Assembly (NCBI GenBank): GCA_949291945.1
Contig: CASEXH010000006.1
Coordinates: 62,001-126,000 of the forward strand
DNA: 64,000 nucleotides
Reading direction: 5' to 3'
DNA from: an uncultured Bacillota bacterium
Lineage (GTDB): Bacteria; Bacillota; Clostridia; Lachnospirales; Lachnospiraceae
Shown here: positions 53,927-62,027 of the stretch, one piece after another
How positions within the stretch are numbered: position 1 is the first letter of the stretch
Layout of the letters: each line of letters starts with the position of its first letter
Program-made: the position numbers and the translations under genes
The notes under the pieces: model-generated
Databases searched by the model: none
Seen by the model: the letters and a program-made list of their open reading frames with translations, nothing else
Told to the model about the DNA's origin: nothing

Positions 53927-54075
53927 GTATTGCCATCGTCAGGCTGATACATTTTCTGGAGAGACAGATAGGCATCCAGCATATGCTTTCTTGCTTCATA
54001 TCTGTCATCCTCCAGAGCCCTGGCTGACAGGCGTAGCCAATGGCTGCCGTCAAATAATGTTTGGTCATTTCCCTT
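53851..54075 (-). pseudogene. C-terminal remnant of a PNPOx-like flavoprotein gene
   Basis: Right after the MATE stop codon, and in the same frame, the minus strand encodes about 74 residues: GNDQTLFDGSHWLRLSARAL, KHMLDAYLSLQKMYQPDDGN, TQVFALEDCTAVFSSFTEEP, ending at TGA 53853-53851. This is the C-terminal half of small pyridoxamine 5'-phosphate oxidase-like proteins (usually about 130-150 residues). The N-terminal half and start are missing. It overlaps the N-acetyltransferase tail antisense by 76 bases. Confidence 0.7.
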
Positions 54076-55446
54076 CTATTTTATCTTTTTCAGGTTTTCC
54101 ATAGTCAGTATTTTCCTGATATTGCACAGGAACAGAATGCTTGCGGTCACTGCAGAAATAATATCCGCCACCGGCTCCGCATAGTAAACGCCCATAACTC
54201 CGAAGAAATTGGGAAAGATCAAAGCCAAAGGCACCAGCAGGATCACCTTTCGCAGAAGAGCGATAAACAGGGATATTTTTGCCTGTCCCAGGCCCAGGAA
54301 CGTGGGCTGGATACCATTTTGAAGACCAAAGATCAGCATTCCTGCCATAAATACCGGCATAACCTTTCCGGTCAGGGAAATCAGTTCCTTCTCATTGGTA
54401 AACAGCATAGCGTAAAATTCCGGAAAGAGCATGGCGGAAGCCGCTGTCACAAAGGAGATCAAAAAGCTTCCGAAGATCATATACCGGTAGGTAGTCCGCA
54501 CCCGGTCGAATTTTCCTGCTCCGAAGTTATAGCTTACAATGGGCTGCACTCCCTGGGTATAGCCACTTAAGGGGGCGGAAAAAAGCTGCATCACACTCTG
54601 CATGATAGTCAGGGATCCTACATATAAATCCCCGCCGAACTTCTGGAGCTGATGGTTCAGCACTATAGAAATCAGGCTTTCCGTAGACCGCATGATAAAA
54701 GGCGAGATCCCCAGAGAAAATATCTGCACTATAACCCGCAGATCCGGACGGATGCAGGAGGGAATAATCTTTAATACCGCCTTTCTGTCCATGAGAGCTT
54801 TCACATTCCATGCAGCGCTTACAGCCTGGGAAATAACAGTGGCTATAGCCGCTCCCTTTACGCCCATATGGAATACGAAGATAAAGACCGGATCCAGCAC
54901 AATATTGATCACAGCTCCAATAACAATGGACATCATAGCTGTAGTGGATCTGCCCTGGGAAATAATAAAGGGGTTCAGACCCAGGGCGATTTCTACAAAT
55001 ACTGTTCCGATCAGGTAGATGGTCAGGTATTCCATTGCATAGCCGATAGTGGAGTCGCTGGCTCCGAAAGCATAGAGAAGGGGCCTCTGAAAGATCAAAA
55101 ATACAGCCATCAGGACCAGAGAAAAGCACAGCAGCATAAACACTCCTGTGCCTAAGATCTTCTCTGCATGTTTTTTATCATTTTTTCCCATCCAGATGGA
55201 TGCCAGAAGAGCTCCCCCCGAGCCCACAAAGGCGGAAAAAGCGGAGATCAGAGTAATGATCGGGAAGGTAAGTCCTACTCCCGTAAGGGCAGCGGCTCCC
55301 ACTCCCGAAATATGGCCTATGTAAATGCGGTCTACAATGTTATATAAAATATTGATGACCTGGGCAATAATGGAAGGTATTGCCATCCGGATCATCAGGC
55401 TTGGGATCTTTTCACTTCCCATAATCCGGCTATCTGTTGTTTTCAA
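54076..55446 (-). CDS. MATE-family efflux transporter
   Basis: A 456-residue membrane protein with 12 predicted helices in two homologous halves, coupling Na+ or H+ influx to export of cationic drugs or other metabolites. Family-like segments are IPSIIAQVINILYNIVDRIY, GVGAAALTGVGLTFP and NPFIISQGRSTTAMMS. Substrate not predictable. It is a single gene, with the decayed PNPOx gene directly behind it, which may once have been its operon partner. Confidence 0.93.
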   Translation of the reverse strand: MKTTDSRIMGSEKIPSLMIRMAIPSIIAQVINILYNIVDRIYIGHISGVGAAALTGVGLTFPIITLISAFSAFVGSGGALLASIWMGKNDKKHAEKILGTGVFMLLCFSLVLMAVFLIFQRPLLYAFGASDSTIGYAMEYLTIYLIGTVFVEIALGLNPFIISQGRSTTAMMSIVIGAVINIVLDPVFIFVFHMGVKGAAIATVISQAVSAAWNVKALMDRKAVLKIIPSCIRPDLRVIVQIFSLGISPFIMRSTESLISIVLNHQLQKFGGDLYVGSLTIMQSVMQLFSAPLSGYTQGVQPIVSYNFGAGKFDRVRTTYRYMIFGSFLISFVTAASAMLFPEFYAMLFTNEKELISLTGKVMPVFMAGMLIFGLQNGIQPTFLGLGQAKISLFIALLRKVILLVPLALIFPNFFGVMGVYYAEPVADIISAVTASILFLCNIRKILTMENLKKIK

Positions 55447-55516
55447 AATCTTTCCTCTTTTCTAATCATAGTCTGCCTGAAATTATCTCTCTGATCTGCC
55501 GAAAAGTCAAGATTTC

Positions 55517-56767
55517 TTATTTTTCTCCTTTTTTCACTGCTGCAGCTATGGATAAGGCCGGAGAATAAAAAGGAATAAGGGTGGACTGGAAAGCATGGTA
55601 CAGATCAGATTTTCCCGGCCATACAGTGCCGATCACCTGGTTGTGTTCGTCCAGCTGATGGAACCAGGAACCATTGACATGATCCATGACCGTCTCGTCC
55701 AGATACTTCATAAACTCTGCGTAATACTGGCCATACTCCGCTTTTCCTGTAACGTGGTACAGCACAGAGGATGTATTGATCGCCTCTGCCAGAGTCCAGT
55801 GCATACGGTCATGGACTACCGGTTTACCTTCCCAATCTGTAGTATAAACAATACCGGGAGCTCCATCTGCGTTCCATGCGTCTTTCACTGCACGGTTAAA
55901 GAGATTTTCTGCTGCTTCTATGTACCTGGCAGCTCCCTGAGTGTCTTCCTTATATGTAGACAGAGCCCACTGTGTGATCAATCTTGCCCATTCAATACCG
56001 TGTCCCGGAGTAGCCCCGTATGGCTTAAACTGATCTGCCGGCTGATCCTTATTACATTCCAGATCCGGTATCCAGTCTTTGGTGAAATGCTCCGGAATCC
56101 TCCACTGGTTATCTGAAGCCCATCCCAGTACATGGTCAATGATCCTGCCCGCTCTCACTCTGTATTCTTCCTTTCCGGCAGCATCAGCTACCGCCAGAAA
56201 AGCCTCTACTGTATGCATATTGGCGTTCAGTCCCCGATAGTCATCCAATACCGTGAATTCTGTATTCCAGGTATCACAGGAAAGTCCTTCTTCCTCATTC
56301 CAGAACCGAAGATCATAGAGTTTCAGGGCATCCTCTAAAAGTTCCTCTGCTCCCGGTCTTCCTGCCAGAAGTGCCGATGTTGCTGCCAGGATCACAAAGG
56401 CATGGGCGTAGCACTGTTTATTTGGAAGGATCTGATCCTCTGCCGTGAGGCCCGCATACCAGCCTCCGTTTTCAGTATCGTGAAGTTCTCCACGAAGACC
56501 TTTCAGCCCTGCATCCGCCAGCTCCTCGCTGCCCGGGTGTCCCAGAAAAGTGCCGATACTATATACATGGGTCATCCTGGAAGTGATCCAGGTCTCACGG
56601 TTTCTTTCCTTCCAAGGGGTTCCGTCATCTCCCAGATAATAAGAACTGCCCTTGGGAGACGGAAATCTGTGTCCGAAGTTCAAAAGGTTTTCCCGGATCT
56701 CCTCCTGAAATTTTTTGTTTTCTTCTGTGTCAATCTGATATTTTTTCAATATCTCGCTCATTTTCAT
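55517..56767 (-). CDS. AGE-family sugar isomerase/epimerase
   Basis: A 416-residue (alpha/alpha)6-barrel protein of the N-acylglucosamine 2-epimerase superfamily. Conserved pieces include TWITSRMTHVYSIG, NANMHTVEAFLA, GATPGHGIEWARLI and HQLDEHNQVIGTVWPGKSDLYH; the His residues in these motifs are candidate acid/base catalysts. Resemblance is closer to YihS/mannose isomerase-type aldose-ketose isomerases than to GlcNAc epimerase, so mannose-fructose interconversion is the best guess. That would suit the mannoside genes upstream. Monocistronic; a second in-frame ATG lies 6 bases in. Confidence 0.85.
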   Translation of the reverse strand: MKMSEILKKYQIDTEENKKFQEEIRENLLNFGHRFPSPKGSSYYLGDDGTPWKERNRETWITSRMTHVYSIGTFLGHPGSEELADAGLKGLRGELHDTENGGWYAGLTAEDQILPNKQCYAHAFVILAATSALLAGRPGAEELLEDALKLYDLRFWNEEEGLSCDTWNTEFTVLDDYRGLNANMHTVEAFLAVADAAGKEEYRVRAGRIIDHVLGWASDNQWRIPEHFTKDWIPDLECNKDQPADQFKPYGATPGHGIEWARLITQWALSTYKEDTQGAARYIEAAENLFNRAVKDAWNADGAPGIVYTTDWEGKPVVHDRMHWTLAEAINTSSVLYHVTGKAEYGQYYAEFMKYLDETVMDHVNGSWFHQLDEHNQVIGTVWPGKSDLYHAFQSTLIPFYSPALSIAAAVKKGEK

Positions 56768-56938
56768 TACCTCGCTGCTTTCTTCATATTTTGACGGGTC
56801 CCAGAGCCGTATCTGCTTTTGCAGGTGATCCTGGGGCGGCTTTCCAGCTTTTTCGCCCTGATATCCTGATGTTCTTTTATTATACTATTCCAGCAGCAAG
56901 GCTTCAATTGAATTCTTTCTCGAAACAGTGAAAAAAAA

Positions 56939-56954
56939 CGGGGATGTCGCATTA
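56939..56954 (-). repeat. Half-arm of the palindromic element (copy D)
   Basis: TAATGCGACATCCCCG on the minus strand matches one outer arm of the family and supplies the stop codon TAA of the HAD gene, then runs into eight T. The other arm and the centre are absent. Confidence 0.5.
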
Positions 56955-57761
56955 CAGCCACGCTTTATACAATTCTTCAATGGAGCGGAATATATAATCC
57001 GGCCCGTATTCACAGGCTTCTCCTTCCTCTCTTGTGGCCTCTCCTGTAAGGACCAGAGCGGTTTCCACACCGGCGTTATGGCCGCAGAGGATATCTGTGT
57101 AAAGCCGGTCCCCCACTACCAGGGTTTCCTCTCTGGAGAAATGGTTCAGCTTCAGGGCATAATCTACCATGGCAGTGCCCGGTTTTCCAAGATAGATCGG
57201 TTTTCTCTTCACCGCATGTTCCAGCATCTGGCAGATAGCCCCGCAGTCCGGCACATAGCCGAATTCGATAGGGCACACATAGTCCAGATTGGTAGCCAGG
57301 TAATCTACCTTACGGGTGCTCAGGACCTGGCAGGTATCCTGGATCTTTTCATAGGTCAGCTGGTTGTCATAGGAAACCAGGACACAGGCAATATCCTCAT
57401 CCATGCAGTCTGTTGTTACACGGATCTTATTCTTTTTCAACTCCCGGATCAACGATTTGGTTCCCATCACATAGATCAGCTTCCCGTCATAGTGCTTTTT
57501 CAGATACTGGACCGTGGCAAAAGAGGCAGTGACAAAATTGGTATAGTCTGTCATCACTCCCAGTTTCTGGAATGACAGGATATAATCTTCTATACTTCTT
57601 GTAGAATTATTGGTAATAAAGACAAACTGTCCGCCGCTGTTCTTCACTGCCTTCAGAAATTCTCTGGTTCCGTCGATCAGCCGCTGGCCAATGCACACCG
57701 TGCCGTCAATATCCAGGAGGAAGAGGCGCTTATCTTTTATAAATCCATTATCCTGCAGCAT
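56952..57761 (-). CDS. HAD-IIA (NagD-like) phosphatase
   Basis: A 269-residue cytosolic HAD-superfamily phosphatase. Motif I is LLDIDGTV (nucleophile Asp), motif II is ITNNST, and motif IV is in VVGDRLYTDI; a C2 cap lies between. HAD-IIA members include NagD and glycerol-3-phosphate/phosphoglycolate phosphatases. It overlaps the glycerophosphodiesterase gene by 14 bases, so a role on sn-glycerol 3-phosphate is attractive. The stop codon comes from a repeat half-arm, so the native C-terminus may be slightly altered. Confidence 0.88.
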   Translation of the reverse strand: MLQDNGFIKDKRLFLLDIDGTVCIGQRLIDGTREFLKAVKNSGGQFVFITNNSTRSIEDYILSFQKLGVMTDYTNFVTASFATVQYLKKHYDGKLIYVMGTKSLIRELKKNKIRVTTDCMDEDIACVLVSYDNQLTYEKIQDTCQVLSTRKVDYLATNLDYVCPIEFGYVPDCGAICQMLEHAVKRKPIYLGKPGTAMVDYALKLNHFSREETLVVGDRLYTDILCGHNAGVETALVLTGEATREEGEACEYGPDYIFRSIEELYKAWL

Positions 57762-58488
57762 TTTCCACCTGCCTTCTCACAGTAAGGGCAGTATCCGGAT
57801 AATTGGTGATCACGGCTTCCAGATCTTCCTCTATGAATTTTTTCATATCCTTTTCCCGGTTTACCGTCCATACCCGGACTTTCAGGCCGCTTGCCTTATA
57901 TTTTTCCAGAAAGTCTGCCATATACAGATGAAAAACTGCCGGATGTAATCCACATACCCCTGTATTTTGGGCATACTTTTCCACATCCAGCATCACATCG
58001 CTGTATAAATAAGCGGTTTCCGCTTTCTCGTCCAGGTTCCGTACCTTCTGCACGCTGTAGTGGTTAAAAGAAGAATAGATCACCCGGTCTTCCATGCCTG
58101 CTTCCTTTACGATCTTCATAGTCTTTTCTTCAATATCCGGATACCAGAAGATCCCCGTCTTCAGCTCAATATTCACTTCCATCTTTCCCGGCTTTACCAG
58201 TTCCAGCACCTCTCTTAAAGTAGGGATTTTTACCCCTTTATATTTTTCCATATGATTATGGAAAGAAAATTTTTTCAGTTCTTCCAGGGTATAATCTCTC
58301 ACATAGCCTTTGCCCGTGCTGGTCCGGTCAATGGTCTCATCGTGGATCACCACCACTTCCCCGTCTTTTGTAAGCTGTACATCCAGTTCGATTCCGTCTG
58401 CTCCCTGCTCCTGGGCCAGATGAAAAGCCTGAAGCGTATTTTCCGGCGCATATCCGCTGGCGCCTCTGTGTGCAAATACTTTTGTCAT
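57748..58488 (-). CDS. ugpQ: Glycerophosphodiester phosphodiesterase
   Basis: A 246-residue TIM-barrel enzyme releasing sn-glycerol 3-phosphate and an alcohol from glycerophosphodiesters. Motifs: HRGASGYAPENTL (catalytic His and metal Glu), GIELDVQLTKDGEVVVIHD, NIELK and AVITNYPD. There is no signal peptide, so it is cytosolic like UgpQ. ATG 58488 has AAGGAAAAGGAAT; an upstream in-frame extension runs into the palindromic repeat and is rejected. It is downstream of the ugp transporter genes and coupled to the HAD phosphatase. Confidence 0.9.
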   Translation of the reverse strand: MTKVFAHRGASGYAPENTLQAFHLAQEQGADGIELDVQLTKDGEVVVIHDETIDRTSTGKGYVRDYTLEELKKFSFHNHMEKYKGVKIPTLREVLELVKPGKMEVNIELKTGIFWYPDIEEKTMKIVKEAGMEDRVIYSSFNHYSVQKVRNLDEKAETAYLYSDVMLDVEKYAQNTGVCGLHPAVFHLYMADFLEKYKASGLKVRVWTVNREKDMKKFIEEDLEAVITNYPDTALTVRRQVENAAG

Positions 58489-58555
58489 AATTCCTTTTCC
58501 TTCTTTCCGATATTTTGTCTGACTGCTTATCCTTCCAAGTCTGAGGTACAAAGAA

Positions 58556-58698
58556 GGGGCTGTCGCATTAGTCATATTTCAGGAATATTTATACATTTTA
58601 TGCGAATTTGTCGAGCATAGCTTTGAGACCATAGGCTCAAAGCGGCACAGACTGAGCAATAAAATAATATTCTCGATTTTGATTAATGCGACAGCTCC
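58556..58698. repeat. Palindromic intergenic element, copy B
   Basis: Nearly the same as 507-674: the central CAGGAATATTTATACATTTT through GATTTTGATTAATGCG is shared with few changes. The outer arm is GGGGCTGTCGCATTA / TAATGCGACAGCTCCC, where copy A has GCCGCCGCATTA / TAATGCGGCGGC, so changes are matched on both sides. The inner right arm lost a few bases (ATAAAATAATATT), breaking one stem. It separates ugpB from the phosphodiesterase gene. Confidence 0.8.
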
Positions 58699-58801
58699 CT
58701 CATTTACCTGTCTACGGCTATTATAACATGATGTTTCCAATGTGCAAGGTGGGGAAATTCTTTATAAAAATCCCCCATCACTGCCCAGAAGCTTCTCTGT
58801 C

Positions 58802-60214
58802 TCAGCCATTTACCAGATTGTATTCCTCAATGGACTTGTTAATGGTATCGGCCATATTGGATACAGCTTCATCTACATCTACTTCGCCGTTCAACATACT
58901 CTCAATCTCAGATTCTACGGTATCTCTTGCCTCAGAGAAAACACTTAACAGTGCTCCCACATACTCCGGTGAAGAATCATGGAGCTGGTCGATCGCTGTC
59001 TGAAACTGAGGATACTGAGCGATGTTATCTTTGAATACCTGCTCTTCCTGCGCTGCAACAGTTACAGGGAAGTATCCGGTCTGTGCGTTCCAGTAAGCCT
59101 GAGATTCCGGAGAAATCAGAAATTTTACAAACTCCCAGGTAGCTCTTAACTTCTTAGGATCGTTGTTGTTCAGGGCCCACAGAGAAGCGCCTCCGATAGA
59201 TACGCCGCCCTGGTCCTCATCTGTAATAGATGGGAAGTAAGCAGTACCGACTTCAAATCTTCCGTTTACGTCCTGAAGGATCTGTTTCAGAGAGGCTGTG
59301 GATCCAAGTGTAATTGCAGATGCTCCTGATGAGAAGTCTGCCAGACCTGCATCTCCGCCTCTTCCTACGATAGGAGCATATCCTTTATCGGAAAGAGATT
59401 TCCATGCATTCAGGATATTTGCTGCACCGCCGTTTTCATCAAATGCTACCGCTGTTGCAGCTGCTTCTCTTCCGTTACCGTTGTTTGCATAGTCAAGACC
59501 CTGTTTGCCAAGGAACTGCTCGAAGAACCATCCGTAGATACCCAGAGAAATAACTTCGCTTGCGCCGCCTTCATTTAACAGCTGATCGCCGATAGCCTCA
59601 ATGCCTTCCAGGCTGGTAGGAATTTCTGTGATCCCTGCCTTCTCAAACATATCTACATTGTAGTACATCAGAGGAGTAGAGGAGTTAAAAGGCATGGAAT
59701 AAAGCTGATCGTCAATGGTATAGTAAGCTGCCAGGTTTGGCTCGATCTGAGAAACATCATAATTATCCTGGTCGATCATCTCCTGCATAGGAATGATCCA
59801 GCCGGAATCGATCATGAATCTTGTACCGATCTCATATACCTGCACCAGATCTGCACCCATGTTTCCGATCTGGGCACTTCTCAGCTTGTTCAGGGCGTCA
59901 TCATATTCCCCCTGATACTCAGATACAACGGTAATCCCCAGTTCATTCTCTTCATTGAACCGGTTTACCAGCTCATCAATGGCCTGACCGTTTACACCGC
60001 CCATAGAATGCCAGAAGGTGATCTCTGTACCGTCTACCTCATCGGCTGCTGCCATAGTCGCAGTACTGCTTTCTGCAGAATCTCCTCCTTCTGTAGACTC
60101 TGCGGCAGTATCGCTTGCTGCCTGCTGATCGGCAATACTCTGTCCGCCGCAGCCGGCAAGGGCACCTACTGCCATAACGCCTGTCAATAATAATGAAACG
60201 ATTTTTTTCTTCAT
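58802..60214 (-). CDS. ugpB: UgpB-like solute-binding lipoprotein
   Basis: A 470-residue extracellular binding protein anchored by a lipobox (GALAGCGGQ). Features shared with UgpB include ITFWHSMGG, LVQVYEIGTRFM and MPFNSSTPLMYYNVDMFEKA. UgpB binds sn-glycerol 3-phosphate and glycerophosphocholine. ATG 60214 has AAGGAG; the open frame upstream overlaps the permease and is not used. It is last of the ugpC-A-E-B run. A generic sugar specificity is the alternative, but the phosphodiesterase downstream supports the assignment. Confidence 0.88.
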   Translation of the reverse strand: MKKKIVSLLLTGVMAVGALAGCGGQSIADQQAASDTAAESTEGGDSAESSTATMAAADEVDGTEITFWHSMGGVNGQAIDELVNRFNEENELGITVVSEYQGEYDDALNKLRSAQIGNMGADLVQVYEIGTRFMIDSGWIIPMQEMIDQDNYDVSQIEPNLAAYYTIDDQLYSMPFNSSTPLMYYNVDMFEKAGITEIPTSLEGIEAIGDQLLNEGGASEVISLGIYGWFFEQFLGKQGLDYANNGNGREAAATAVAFDENGGAANILNAWKSLSDKGYAPIVGRGGDAGLADFSSGASAITLGSTASLKQILQDVNGRFEVGTAYFPSITDEDQGGVSIGGASLWALNNNDPKKLRATWEFVKFLISPESQAYWNAQTGYFPVTVAAQEEQVFKDNIAQYPQFQTAIDQLHDSSPEYVGALLSVFSEARDTVESEIESMLNGEVDVDEAVSNMADTINKSIEEYNLVNG

Positions 60215-60240
60215 TCTTACTCTCCTTTTCCTTTTATCAC

Positions 60241-61158
60241 TTAACCTTTTACCGCACCGGAGAACATACCCCGGATCAGCTGTTTCTGTCCCACAATAAA
60301 GATTGCGATTGAGGGAATGATAACCATTACCACACCTGCGATCATCATGGTGATGGACTGGGAATCCACACTGTTCAGCATGCTGATACCGATCTGAACG
60401 GTTCTCATGTTGTTGGAACCGGTTACCAGCAGAGGCCACATGTACATATTCCAGGAATTAATGAAAGTATATACAGCCATGGCTCCGATGGCGGACTTTG
60501 TCAGAGGGATCAGGATCTTTGCAATAAATCTCAGATTGCTGCATCCGTCCAGTTTCGCTGATTCATACAGAGAAATAGGGAAGGACATATAAAACTGACG
60601 GAACAGGAAAATTCCCATTGCAGATGTCAGGTAAGGTACGATCAATACCGGATAAGTATCCAGCATTCCCAGATTACCTACTGTCAAATAGTTGGAAACA
60701 ATGGTTGCCTCTCCGGGAACCATCATAGTTGCCAGAACAATCATGAACAGTACATTTCTTCCTTTAAACTCCAGGAAGGAAAATGCAAATGCCGCCAGAG
60801 AGCAGGTAATGATCTGTGCTATGGTAATACTGCCTGCCATAATGAAAGAGTTCAATACAAAGCGAAACAGCGGAATGGTGGTGAAAGCATCAATAAAGTT
60901 CTGTAAAGTGGGGTTCTTTGGAAACAGGTTCAACTCTGTTGTAAACAGTTCCCCGGAAGGCATAAACGCAATGCTGACAGCGTACAGCAGAGGCAGCAGA
61001 ATCAGGATTGCAAACACAATATTAACAACCAGACGGCCCCCTGTGCGGATCCGCCTTTTGGTCAGCGCCTTTGCATTCATTTCCTGCTTCAGCGCCAGAA
61101 GCTGTTCTTTACTGATAGTTTTCTGGCCCCTTAAGGCCATATTGCTTGACTGACTCAT
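60241..61158 (-). CDS. ugpE: ABC transporter permease (UgpE-like)
   Basis: A 305-residue inner-membrane subunit with six helices. EAA loop ESAKLDGCSNLRFIAKILIP and the C-terminal QKQLIRGMFSGAVKG are typical of MalG/UgpE. A 40-residue charged N-terminal extension precedes the first helix. ATG 61158 shares one base with the previous stop (TGATG), so translation is coupled. Confidence 0.92.
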   Translation of the reverse strand: MSQSSNMALRGQKTISKEQLLALKQEMNAKALTKRRIRTGGRLVVNIVFAILILLPLLYAVSIAFMPSGELFTTELNLFPKNPTLQNFIDAFTTIPLFRFVLNSFIMAGSITIAQIITCSLAAFAFSFLEFKGRNVLFMIVLATMMVPGEATIVSNYLTVGNLGMLDTYPVLIVPYLTSAMGIFLFRQFYMSFPISLYESAKLDGCSNLRFIAKILIPLTKSAIGAMAVYTFINSWNMYMWPLLVTGSNNMRTVQIGISMLNSVDSQSITMMIAGVVMVIIPSIAIFIVGQKQLIRGMFSGAVKG

Positions 61159-62027
61159 CAATAGCTTACTCCTTTCTTCTCAAGTCGGAACATTACCAGT
61201 GTAACCAGCATGATAATGATAAACAGGATTACAGACTGAGCTGCGGCGCTTCCGAAACGGTAGTTAAAGAAAGCGTCACGGTAAATGGAATACACGATAA
61301 CATTGGTAGCTCCGTCCGGTCCTCCCTGGGTCAGGATATTGATCTGGCCAAAGGACTGGAATGCCTGGATAATATTTACAACCAGTGTATAGAACATGAT
61401 GGGAGAAAGTCCCGGCAGAGTCAGGCTGAAGAACTGCTGTACGCTGCTGGCTCCGTCTACGGAAGCTCTCTCGTAGATGGTCTCGTCAATGTTGCCCAGT
61501 CCTGCTGAGAAATACAGGAAGTTAATGCCGCTGTTCAGCCAGGCGGTCAGGATCGCCACGCAGATCAGGGCGGTGTCGGGATCGTTCAGCCAGTTAATGT
61601 CCAGCCCCGTAAGTTTGTTCACGATACCAACTGTGGGGTGGAGCATGATCTGGAAGATCATGGCTGCTGAAGTAGATGCGATGGCCATCGGCAGGGCATA
61701 TGCGGTACTGAAAGCCCGGATTCCCGGGAAAGCCTTGTTGCACAGAACCGCTGCGATCAGGCCCAGGAGCATGCCCCCGATAACTACGATCACAACAAAG
61801 ATCAGAGTTACCTGTAAACTTTGTCTGAATGATTCAGAAGTAAGAAGGTCTATATAGTTCTGCATCCCCACAAAAATCTTAGCCTGTCCCATTCTGTCTG
61901 TCAGGAAAAGGCTGAGATAAATGGTCTTGAAAAAGGGATAGAACAGGAATATGGCGAACACCAGCATACATGGGATCAGATAGCAGTATGGGGTCCAGTT
62001 TAATTTTTTCTTTTTCCCTGTGTTCAT
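61158..62027 (-). CDS. ugpA: ABC transporter permease (UgpA-like)
   Basis: A 289-residue membrane subunit with six helices and the EAA loop ERASVDGASSVQQFFSLTLP. It partners UgpE in the channel. The start overlaps the ATPase stop by one base (TAATG). The motif IYLSLFLTDRMGQAKIFVGM near the N-terminus is of the MalF/UgpA type. Confidence 0.92.
   Translation of the reverse strand: MNTGKKKKLNWTPYCYLIPCMLVFAIFLFYPFFKTIYLSLFLTDRMGQAKIFVGMQNYIDLLTSESFRQSLQVTLIFVVIVVIGGMLLGLIAAVLCNKAFPGIRAFSTAYALPMAIASTSAAMIFQIMLHPTVGIVNKLTGLDINWLNDPDTALICVAILTAWLNSGINFLYFSAGLGNIDETIYERASVDGASSVQQFFSLTLPGLSPIMFYTLVVNIIQAFQSFGQINILTQGGPDGATNVIVYSIYRDAFFNYRFGSAAAQSVILFIIIMLVTLVMFRLEKKGVSY

Noticed and set aside
53859..54068. 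69-codon minus-strand frame starting ATGACCAAACAT after the MATE gene
   Set aside because: A different frame at the same place reads as a clear PNPOx C-terminus, so this one is a shadow.
58489..58575. 29-residue N-terminal extension of the glycerophosphodiesterase
   Set aside because: It starts within the palindromic repeat and has no ribosome site; ATG 58488 begins the normal family N-terminus.
58748..58779. GGTGGGGA/TCCCCCATC hairpin as the ugpB terminator
   Set aside because: Stem is short and mismatched with no U tract; not strong enough to list as a terminator.
60215..60439. 75-residue N-terminal extension of the UgpB-like protein
   Set aside because: It overlaps the permease gene in another frame and would bury the lipoprotein signal peptide.
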